Below are positions 17,169 through 24,349 of a stretch of DNA of 64,000 nucleotides, one piece after another; within the stretch, counting starts at the first letter, position 1, and each line of letters opens with the position of its first letter. The stretch covers positions 18,954 through 82,953 of the forward strand of contig WRCX01000003.1 in assembly GCA_009783705.1 (NCBI GenBank). Reading direction: 5' to 3'. The notes beneath the pieces were generated by a model, which had not been told where the DNA came from, ran no database searches, and was given only the letters and a program-made list of their open reading frames with translations. Both the position numbers and the translations under genes were made by a program. This DNA comes from Candidatus Bathycorpusculum hydrogenotrophicum (lineage in GTDB: Archaea; Thermoproteota; Bathyarchaeia; Bathyarchaeales; Bathycorpusculaceae).

Positions 17169-17660
17169 GTGTCATGCTTGGACGAAAAAGATAAACGCAC
17201 CCATGTAGAAACGCTTCAATCCCTGCAAAGGGACATCAACTTTTTAAAGAAATCCAGCGCAAATAATCCCTCGCTTGAAAAAATTATAGATACCTTGCGA
17301 AACTCCCAGACCCAACTTTACGAAGCCCTCGCCCAGCACGGCGTAACAGCTGAAGAAGTGCATAAAATCATAGTTGAAAACAGCGACAAACAACTCATAA
17401 ACGAAATAATGAAACTACAAGGTCTAAAAGACCACATCAATAAACAACTCATTAACCCCGACCTAACCCCCGAAAAACGTCAGTCCCTCGAAAAATCCCT
17501 CACCCGAACCACCCAAGCCCACGCCGATAAATGGCAAGAAATCATCAACAGCCCACGCAGAGCCGACCTAATCCGCAAAATCGAGCAAGCCCAAGCAAAA
17601 CAACTCAAACGACAAAACCGCACACGCGACCGAACCCCCGACCACGAACGCACACGTTAA
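17169..17660 (+). CDS. Coiled-coil protein of the transfer operon, 163 aa
   Basis: GTG start 4 bp after the membrane gene. All-helical and charged, with two coiled-coil blocks (about 8-45 and 95-145) and a basic C-terminus rich in R, T and P (KRQNRTRDRTPDHERTR). Base composition is C/A-rich like the relaxase tails. Probably an accessory protein of the mobilization complex. Family not recognised. Confidence 0.55.
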   Translation: MSCLDEKDKRTHVETLQSLQRDINFLKKSSANNPSLEKIIDTLRNSQTQLYEALAQHGVTAEEVHKIIVENSDKQLINEIMKLQGLKDHINKQLINPDLTPEKRQSLEKSLTRTTQAHADKWQEIINSPRRADLIRKIEQAQAKQLKRQNRTRDRTPDHERTR

Positions 17661-17917
17661 AATTAACACACATGAACTATGTGGGAAACTGCCAAGTTAC
17701 CAACAGCCCACAAGCGGAACTATTTATAACTTCAAGCACAGCAGTTAGGCACAAAACCCAAAGACAGCTAATAAAAAACCACATACATAAAACAACGTAA
17801 TTTTTGGGGTAAGCAGATAATCATTCAAATCACCACTTCATTTTTTAGTTTGCCCCCATTTCATGCGGATTTTTTGGACAATCGTAAACGCCTATACATA
17901 CTTCCATATAATGGAAA
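17661..17917. other. Intergenic DNA
   Basis: Between the transfer operon and the convergent recombinase gene. Nothing recognisable apart from A-rich DNA. Given the recombinase next door, an old attachment site could lie here, but none is identifiable by eye. Confidence 0.3.
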
Positions 17918-19492
17918 TTACGTTTGTCCTAATTTTTCCACAGAAATAAAGGGATTTTTGAAATTATAGGTGATAAAAATTTCTTTGTCTTTGGAGATTT
18001 CAATCTTGTCAATCAGTTTCATTAAAATGGATTTATCCACAATGTCAAAATGGGATAATTGTTTAATCAGTTCCTTGTAGTCGCTTTTTGTTGCGGGGCG
18101 GGTCTGCTGTTGTTCCAATTCGGCAAGACGGCGTTGCAACTGTTGCAACTCTGTTGAATATTTGCGGGATACTTCAAGCAAAATAGTCTCATCAATTAAT
18201 CCTTTGAGCTTATCAACGTACAAGTTTTTGATTATTTGGCGAGTATCATCTAATTTTGCCTTAACTTGCTTTATCTCCTCGCTTACGTTACCCTGTTCTT
18301 GCGGCTTCAGACACGAAAACTGTTCACAAAAATCATCTTTTAACGTCTGCTTTGCAATCCTCTGCAATTCGTCAAGAACGTATTTTTCAACAAAATCTTC
18401 CCGCAAAGCGTTACTATGGCATGCTTTAAGCCCAAATCGCGAATAAGCAAGACATAAAACATAGTAACGAGGCATACCGCCTCTATAGGTCATTTTTCCG
18501 CCGCATTCCTTACAAAACAGCAAACCATTCAACAGATGGCTTCTCTTTCCGTTTTTCACATAATTATTTGCCTTTTTGTTCAGCAAAATTTGTGCGCTCT
18601 CGAAGTCCGCAACTGAAATAATGCCCTCATGTGTAGCTTCTGCCGTTACCCATTCTCTAAAGGGTACAATTCGCGTTTTATTAACCTTATAATTGACTTT
18701 TTGCGTTTTTCGCTGTGTTAAATTTCCGCAATAAGTAGGGTTACGCAATACCGCCCGAATATTTTCCCTGTCCCACAAAAAATACTTCACATTGATTGTT
18801 TTGTAGGTGGGAAGTGTGCGTTTCTTGTGCGCCGACGGACACTCCACGCCCTCGTCGTTTAAGATTTCCGCAATAGCGACCGTGCTTTTGCCGCTCAGAA
18901 ACAGCGCATAAATTTGCCGTATTACACCCGCCGTTTCTTCATCAATTAAAAGCCGATTGTTATTAGTTGGGTCTTTGATGTATCCATACGGTGCAAAACT
19001 CCCGATAAACTGCCCCGTTTCCTGCTTGGTCTTAAAACACGCCCGAACCTTTTTTGATATATCCTTTGCATACATTTCGTTAATTACTGCTTTGAAGGGG
19101 CTTATGTCGTTGTTTATCATATCGGACATTGTGTCAATGCCGTCATTTAGGGCAATATATCGCACATTTTTTGTTGGAAAATACCGCTCCAAGTAATAGC
19201 CCGTGTCGATATAGTCGCGCCCAAGTCTTGACAAATCTTTTGTGATTACAAGATTGATTTTCTTTTTTTCAATGTCTGTTAGCATACGCTTAAAGTCGGG
19301 ACGGTCATAATTCAAACCGCTAAAACCGTCATCAATGTAAATCCCCGCAATATTCCAACCCTGCTCCAACACATATTGAGTTAGAAAATCACGTTGGTTG
19401 ATAATGCTCTCAGACTGTTTGTTTACTTCATCCTCCTTTGACAGCCTTAGATACAAGGCGGTATTATATGTTGTTAGATAATCGTTAATCAT
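17918..19492 (-). CDS. TndX/TnpX-type large serine recombinase, 524 aa
   Basis: Catalytic resolvase domain with ALYLRLSKEDE (nucleophile serine in RLS) and the GFSGLNYDRPDFKRML, ITKDLSRLGRDYIDTGYYLE motifs typical of TndX/TnpX enzymes of clostridial elements. A recombinase domain spans about 170-280, a zinc-ribbon pair KECGGK lies at about 325, a coiled coil at about 390-450, and a C-terminal beta segment follows. It is clearly a different subfamily from 6183 and 24350. A GAGAGGAAG ribosome site precedes the ATG. It is divergent from the SHOCT microgene, repeating the layout at 1-587. Two recombinases in one element suggests nested integration. Confidence 0.92.
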   Translation of the reverse strand: MINDYLTTYNTALYLRLSKEDEVNKQSESIINQRDFLTQYVLEQGWNIAGIYIDDGFSGLNYDRPDFKRMLTDIEKKKINLVITKDLSRLGRDYIDTGYYLERYFPTKNVRYIALNDGIDTMSDMINNDISPFKAVINEMYAKDISKKVRACFKTKQETGQFIGSFAPYGYIKDPTNNNRLLIDEETAGVIRQIYALFLSGKSTVAIAEILNDEGVECPSAHKKRTLPTYKTINVKYFLWDRENIRAVLRNPTYCGNLTQRKTQKVNYKVNKTRIVPFREWVTAEATHEGIISVADFESAQILLNKKANNYVKNGKRSHLLNGLLFCKECGGKMTYRGGMPRYYVLCLAYSRFGLKACHSNALREDFVEKYVLDELQRIAKQTLKDDFCEQFSCLKPQEQGNVSEEIKQVKAKLDDTRQIIKNLYVDKLKGLIDETILLEVSRKYSTELQQLQRRLAELEQQQTRPATKSDYKELIKQLSHFDIVDKSILMKLIDKIEISKDKEIFITYNFKNPFISVEKLGQT

Positions 19493-19774
19493 TGGCTCAC
19501 TTCCTCTCTCGAAGCGGCGTTTGATGTGATTATCTGCTTGTGGATATTTTCAAGATTGACTTGGCGAATAGCTTCGGCAAGCAACCCCTCAAAATCCATC
19601 CCACAATCAGTATAACAGGTATGTATTGTTATGTCAACTCTGCGAAAAACCATAAAAAAATCACCCTGTACATATTTATGCGCTGTATGGCGGGGATATT
19701 TTCAGTTTTTTGCATTATGTATTTTGCACCATATATTTTTATAGTTGCAACCGACCAAACTTTAAGAGGTTAAC

Positions 19775-19891
19775 ATGTCCAATTATGCGAGCTTGGAAAT
19801 GAGGTTCAAAATTGGCATACTAAAAGAGTTACACAGTCGGCAACTCATAACGCGCGAGGAATTGGAAAAAGCTATTAAAAATATGGGTTAG
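19775..19891 (+). CDS. SHOCT-domain microprotein, 38 aa
   Basis: ATG to TAG, 39 codons, after a TTAAGAGG ribosome site. The core FKIGILKELHSRQLITREEL continues EKAIKNMG, nearly the same as 444-587. Divergent from the TndX-type recombinase at 17918-19492. The TTGCAACCGACC repeat lies just upstream. Likely an element-encoded regulator or accessory factor (inference). Confidence 0.7.
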   Translation: MSNYASLEMRFKIGILKELHSRQLITREELEKAIKNMG

Positions 19892-19903
19892 AAAAATTTG
19901 TCT

Positions 19904-20110
19904 TTATGCGGTTGGCAGGGTTTTGGATGTTGACTTGCGGCTTACAAGGTACATCCCGGAGCCTATCAACAGCAGTCCAACACCCATTAAACTTAATTCT
20001 AAACCAAATGAGAATATTGCTTGAAAGACAAATATTGAGCCAAACACCATAAAAATAAGCGCGGTTGTCATTAATAGCGATTTATAGTATACTTCATTAG
20101 TAATTCCCAT
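19904..20110 (-). CDS. Two-helix membrane microprotein, 68 aa
   Basis: Two hydrophobic segments (about 12-32 ALIFMVFGSIFVFQAIF and 36-56 LSLMGVGLLLIGSGMYLV) and a short polar tail. A GAGGAG ribosome site sits 6 bp before the ATG. Family unknown. It is downstream of the secreted protein 20251-21492 on the same strand, with about 140 bp between. Confidence 0.5.
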   Translation of the reverse strand: MGITNEVYYKSLLMTTALIFMVFGSIFVFQAIFSFGLELSLMGVGLLLIGSGMYLVSRKSTSKTLPTA

Positions 20111-20250
20111 TTTTAACTCCTCAAAGCAGTTGCCAGTTATGTCTTTTTAACTTTTCCTTTTTTGCTGAAAATAATAAATAAAAAACGGTGGTGACACCGC
20201 TGTGGTTTATTTGTGGTTTAATTGCTATCACCGTAGTTTTGTCTTTCGTG

Positions 20251-21492
20251 CTAATTGTATACGCCGATATTATCAATGTATATCCAAGACATGCGATTAT
20301 CGTAATAGCAAGCTATTGCAAGATATTTGAAACTGTCAGTCGTTTTCCCGCAATCAATGTATTCGTCGGTATTTTTGTTGATATACATTTCTTTGACTAA
20401 AGACCACGGTCCGCTAGTACTATTGGAACGATAGACATACACATGACTACCCCCGCCGGTTACCATCGAGTGTCCATATATGTAAATATGCCCTTTTACG
20501 CCCGCACTTGGCGTCATCGTTACAAGTGCCGTTGCATGGTAACCGAAACCGCCTGAATTTATATCACCGAATTGCGTATCGGGATGGTCTCCCTGCATCA
20601 ATGAAGGGTCACGGACAAAAGCGCCGCCGCCGGTAGCTGTATTATCCTGCGCCACATGTGCCGCCCAACCTACTGTTGCAGGGCCTCTGAACTCATAAGT
20701 TACCTGTTGAGTAGTCGATGTGGTTACAGGTGTCCCTAAGCCGCCGCCCGGAATCACAGTAGCCACTGTTATGTCATATTTAACGTTGATAGTATATATT
20801 CCGGGAAGGTCGGGGTCGCAGTGCAATTTAAAGCTGTATTGAAACCCTCGCTCTTTCTGTGATGCCGATACAAAATTTGTTGCTGAATATTTTGTCCATG
20901 CAGAGTTGGAATTATAGTCGTGTTCGACTTTAAAGCCGAGCGTAGGGTCACCGAGAAAACCGCCGCCAAGACCTTGACCCATAGTTACAGCAGTAGTTAT
21001 CATTGTTGGGTCTAGAATCATAATTGCACTGTAGATAGCGGCCAACGCTCCGCCCCATTCCTCGCCATTAGACGCGGGGCTGACTAAATGCTTTCTTTCA
21101 TCAAAATCCAAGCCGCTAACAGCTTGACCGTTCGGCTTTGTCGCAGATACAGTAATTTTCATCTCAGTAATCATTTGACCGCCTGTGTATGCGACTTCCA
21201 ATGCCGGATAAAATTTTGCGTCATTTTCTCCGCCCACTCTGTCTTGGGCTATCTGGACACCGTAATAGCCGGATGCAACCCCATTAACTGTGCCTGTTTT
21301 AACAGGGATGCTCACAATACGGCTGGGCGATGAACCGCTATCTTGCAACTCATCGTTTCCTGTGTAGGCTGTTCGATTGTCGTCTGTATACAAATTTGAG
21401 TCTGTATCTGTACCGCTGACACCGCCAATTAAAAATAACGATGCCATAAGGACAGTTACAAGACAGATACTTATTATTTTAATCGTTTTCAT
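20251..21492 (-). CDS. Secreted protein of unknown family, 413 aa
   Basis: A clear Sec signal peptide (MKTIKIISICLVTVLMASLFLIGGVSG, given here as residues 1-27 overall), then a Thr/Ser/Asp-rich mature protein with beta-strand character. Gly-rich turns (GQGLGGGFLG, PGGGLGTP) lie in the middle. The final 120 residues (from about 290) look like a beta-sandwich module, ending in SWIYIDNIGVYN, which resembles carbohydrate- or surface-binding modules. There is no C-terminal anchor. It may be adhesin-like cargo or a host gene captured between mobile segments. Confidence 0.6.
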   Translation of the reverse strand: MKTIKIISICLVTVLMASLFLIGGVSGTDTDSNLYTDDNRTAYTGNDELQDSGSSPSRIVSIPVKTGTVNGVASGYYGVQIAQDRVGGENDAKFYPALEVAYTGGQMITEMKITVSATKPNGQAVSGLDFDERKHLVSPASNGEEWGGALAAIYSAIMILDPTMITTAVTMGQGLGGGFLGDPTLGFKVEHDYNSNSAWTKYSATNFVSASQKERGFQYSFKLHCDPDLPGIYTINVKYDITVATVIPGGGLGTPVTTSTTQQVTYEFRGPATVGWAAHVAQDNTATGGGAFVRDPSLMQGDHPDTQFGDINSGGFGYHATALVTMTPSAGVKGHIYIYGHSMVTGGGSHVYVYRSNSTSGPWSLVKEMYINKNTDEYIDCGKTTDSFKYLAIACYYDNRMSWIYIDNIGVYN

Positions 21493-21593
21493 ATTTTTTC
21501 ACTTTTCATCTTACTCATAATATGAGTGACGAGAGAAATCATAAAATACATATTTAAACTTTTGGAAATAATAAAAATAGTGTAAAAAAATGC

Positions 21594-21622
21594 TTGACAA
21601 AGGCGGGGGGGGGTGCTATAAT
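21594..21622 (+). promoter_or_regulatory. Sigma70-like promoter with G9 spacer tract (second copy)
   Basis: TTGACA at 21594-21599 and TATAAT at 21617-21622, spacer 17 bp, with nine G at 21605-21613. Downstream, TAGTTTTGTATCAAA resembles TAGTTTTGCATTAAA after the promoter at 837. No plus-strand gene begins within about 1.3 kb, so it may be left behind after cargo loss or may drive an antisense or small RNA. Confidence 0.65.
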
Positions 21623-21750
21623 GTATAATAGGAGTAGCGCAACTGCATAGTTTTGTATCAAATTTAACAGAATAAATAAAACTTTGGGGTATCCCTCTGC
21701 GCTTACAATATTTGATTATGGATAAAAACACGCCAACTGAATGGCGCGAT

Positions 21751-22491
21751 TTAAGTCCTTTTATTTCTGTGTGCCAGTGCCGGTAAAACTTTTTTCACTG
21801 CTTTAATTATGGGCGGTCCGGCTAACAAGATAAAAGGTATTTCTGTGGCTACTGTCCAAACAAAAAGGGGCAAGACGTAAACAACATCGAAAGGCACTTT
21901 GAAGTGGACTAAAAACAAGGGGCTCACAAGCCACACTGTTACAGAAAGCAAAAGACCGCCTGTGATTTGCCCGACTACGGCACCTATAGCGTAACTTCGC
22001 CATTCTTTCCAACGAATAGAAACCACTGCAATAGCAATTAAACTTACAATGATGGTTGATATAAAAATAATTAAGAATGTGTTGGTTGACACCATTCCAT
22101 AAGACGCAATGTCGGGAAGCAAGACAATCGAAAGAATCAACAATCCGGCAGTTGCTAAAGACACGCATGTAAGGGCTTGCTTCAAACTAATGTTTTTGGC
22201 TGACAAGTAACCAATAAGGAAAAACAAAATAAAATTGGCAGGAACACCCGCTATTAAACTTAAGAGGGGATTTCCGTGTGAAAATATGTCCATTATAAAT
22301 ATGCCCATCGCGCCGCTTATGCCGCCAACCCACGGCCCATAAAGCACAGCAAAAACCGCAGGAATAACCACTGCGGGAAGAAACGCTACGCCTAAAAAAT
22401 TAATTTGCGCCGTTGCATATCCGAATGCCGCATAAAGTGAGGAACAAATAGCTATTACCGCGATGTTGTGAGTTGTAAGATTGATTTTCAA
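21751..22491 (-). CDS. ECF transporter S component (substrate-binding membrane subunit), 246 aa
   Basis: Six hydrophobic segments. The N-terminal part IAVIAICSSLYAAFGYATAQ, followed by FLPAVVIPAVFAVLYGPWVG and GNPLLSLIAGVPANFILFF, is typical of ECF S components, which bind a vitamin or nucleobase and dock to a shared EcfA/EcfT module. No EcfA or EcfT gene is in the window, so it would depend on a shared energizing module elsewhere. The substrate cannot be fixed from sequence alone. A dyad operator-like site lies 64-85 bp upstream of its start. Confidence 0.75.
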   Translation of the reverse strand: MKINLTTHNIAVIAICSSLYAAFGYATAQINFLGVAFLPAVVIPAVFAVLYGPWVGGISGAMGIFIMDIFSHGNPLLSLIAGVPANFILFFLIGYLSAKNISLKQALTCVSLATAGLLILSIVLLPDIASYGMVSTNTFLIIFISTIIVSLIAIAVVSIRWKEWRSYAIGAVVGQITGGLLLSVTVWLVSPLFLVHFKVPFDVVYVLPLFVWTVATEIPFILLAGPPIIKAVKKVLPALAHRNKRT

Positions 22492-22554
22492 TAGATATCC
22501 CCTAAAGTTGAAGGCACTTTAAATATTGTAAGTCAAATAAGTATTTCGTTTATT

Positions 22555-22576
22555 ATGTTTAAACATGTCTAAACAT
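22555..22576. promoter_or_regulatory. Dyad operator candidate upstream of the ECF S gene
   Basis: ATGTTTA at 22555-22561 and TAAACAT at 22570-22576 form a perfect 7-bp inverted repeat with 8 bp between, about 64 bp before the S-component start on the minus strand. The size fits a dimeric repressor site. Regulator unknown. Confidence 0.4.
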
Positions 22577-22602
22577 TATGAATAAGGATAAAGTCAACTT
22601 GT

Positions 22603-22805
22603 GAAGAAGTGTCCAAAGCCATAAAAATCATAAACGGCAATAACGGTTGAGTTTGCGAAAAATAACCCATTGTCAAAGGCGTTTATTTTTTAGTTTGATG
22701 TTTTTAGTTGCAACCGACCGGACCTTGCGGCTATCCTGTCCAATCCTGCGAGTTTGAAACGGTGTTTTAAACCGGTATGCTGAAACCCGCATAGACGGCG
22801 ACCTC
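22603..22805 (+). pseudogene. Two decayed SHOCT microgene copies
   Basis: 22603-22650 encodes EEVSKAIKIINGNNG then stop, the end of a SHOCT microgene. 22736-22805 is a degenerate second copy: its DNA follows 19775-19850 (TCCAATCCTGCGAG, then TTTAAACCGGTATGCTGAAA) with breaks. The repeat TTGCAACCGACCGGACC lies between them. They show repeated insertion or duplication of the SHOCT unit beside the recombinase. Confidence 0.5.
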
Positions 22806-22863
22806 TAATTTGTGCAAGATGAAAATGCCTAAAATATCAAACAATAAAAATTTTGTACAGACA

Positions 22864-22892
22864 TTGACTCGGCGAGCATGATATGTTAAAAT
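22864..22892 (+). promoter_or_regulatory. Sigma70-like promoter of the cargo pair
   Basis: TTGACT at 22864-22869 and TAAAAT at 22887-22892 with a 17-bp spacer, 75 bp upstream of the GTG at 22968. Bacterial spacing and sequence. Confidence 0.5.
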
Positions 22893-22967
22893 AGAATATG
22901 TAAAAAGTGGCAACTCACCATGCGCGAGTTTCGAGTTTTCGAGTTTTGATAGAGAGGAAGAAATTAT

Positions 22968-23492
22968 GTGTCTAATTCTAAATATGCAAGCGTTGACGAG
23001 GCGGTAAAATGGACTATGGGGTTGGGTGAAAATGTTTGTAAAAATGCTCACAAATACAAAAATAAAGATAATATTTTGGAAGCTTTTGATGAAAAATTGC
23101 AATATGCAGATATAGCTAACTGGTACCCGAATAAGGAAATATTTTTTAAAGATTTCGCCAAAGAACTAAAAAACAGACTCATAAATAAAATAGATGAGAA
23201 AAATAAGTTAAGCAGAAAAATCTCACGACGCATACGTGATTTTCGCGCTAAGAGAACTATTGATAATAGTGTTGATTTACAAGAAACCGTTTTAGAAGCT
23301 CTCTTTATCTCGTCTCTACCTAACTGGTTAGCAAAATTTATAGACAAAGACAGTAAAGTAACGTCTACTCATTTTAACGGAAAAACTCATCATGATTGGA
23401 AGCATTATAAAAACGCAACATATACTTTAAAAAATCCAAATACATTTAGCACAAATTTACCGCAACTGCCGCAAAAAACATTAATACCTTAA
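22968..23492 (+). CDS. Unknown cargo protein, 174 aa
   Basis: GTG start after a GAGAGGAAG ribosome site, the same start context as the cargo gene at 1108. A soluble helical protein, basic overall (pairs such as KNRLINKIDEKNKLSRKISRRIRDFRAKR), with an HFNGKTHHDWKHYKN histidine-rich segment near 140-155. No family recognised. It lies 18 bp before the P-loop gene at 23511, so the two form a transcription unit behind the promoter at 22864. Possible two-gene defence or toxin module (inference). Confidence 0.5.
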   Translation: MSNSKYASVDEAVKWTMGLGENVCKNAHKYKNKDNILEAFDEKLQYADIANWYPNKEIFFKDFAKELKNRLINKIDEKNKLSRKISRRIRDFRAKRTIDNSVDLQETVLEALFISSLPNWLAKFIDKDSKVTSTHFNGKTHHDWKHYKNATYTLKNPNTFSTNLPQLPQKTLIP

Positions 23493-23510
23493 AAGTGTAA
23501 CATAATTTAA

Positions 23511-24272
23511 ATGTCTTTGCAAACGGCGATTATAGTAGTAACGAGTGCTATATCGGGAGTAGCAGGGACTCTAGCGATTATTAGTTATTTTACTGATAAG
23601 ATGGATTTCTTTTTTATTAGGCTACGTGGCGGAGTTCCAAAAGGCTTTTTGGTATTTATTACGGGAACAAATGGTGTTGGAAAGACAACCGTATCGAAAA
23701 AAGTAGCTAGAAAATTAGGAATTGAATATATTAATGTTAATCATTTAAGAGAAACTCTTCGTGCGGAAGAACATCTTTTCCAATCAAATTATCGTTATTC
23801 GATTTTAAAATCTTCTTCATATTTGTTGCCAAGTTCAGAGGAGTTTAAGATACAATGTGAAGTAATGAGTCCGGCAATCAAACAACTTTCGATATATCTT
23901 CAAAATATGGGTGAGAGCAGTGTGTTTGATGGAATAAACATTTCACCTGCAAGATTACTTGTGTCCGGATTATCCGCTCATTATATACTGTTTGTAAATT
24001 TACAGGTATCAGAGGATAAACAAGGAAAAGAGAAATTGTTAGAAAGGCTAAACTCCAAAAATATAGAAAACAAGGTTAAAGAAAGAAATTCATATCTCAA
24101 TAACATAGACAAAATAATGGCAACACGTCATGTAATAGATGAGGATTTTGCCACAGTTAATGAAAAGATTACTAGCAATCACAATATACACACAAAAGTG
24201 ATAGATACCACAAATATATCTGCGGAAAAGGTTGCGGGCATGATTATGAGTGAAATTCGCAAAATTAGATGA
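23511..24272 (+). CDS. Membrane-anchored P-loop kinase-like protein, 253 aa
   Basis: The N-terminal hydrophobic segment (about 5-27) is followed by a P-loop: FITGTNGVGKTTVSKKVARK (about 49-68). The context (IEYINVNHLRETLRAEE, later VFDGINISP) resembles small-molecule kinases and zeta-toxin-like enzymes, with helices and a terminal MIMSEIRKIR. The family is a loose match to the 2-phosphoglycerate kinase/zeta group. A membrane anchor on such a kinase is unusual. It is paired with 22968-23492 and directly precedes the closing recombinase. Confidence 0.6.
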   Translation: MSLQTAIIVVTSAISGVAGTLAIISYFTDKMDFFFIRLRGGVPKGFLVFITGTNGVGKTTVSKKVARKLGIEYINVNHLRETLRAEEHLFQSNYRYSILKSSSYLLPSSEEFKIQCEVMSPAIKQLSIYLQNMGESSVFDGINISPARLLVSGLSAHYILFVNLQVSEDKQGKEKLLERLNSKNIENKVKERNSYLNNIDKIMATRHVIDEDFATVNEKITSNHNIHTKVIDTTNISAEKVAGMIMSEIRKIR

Positions 24273-24349
24273 TGCCAAATTCACACAAAACCTACTAAAA
24301 CTATAAAAGTAATATAAGAGTAGTTATAACACACGGGTGCTGTGTTTTT

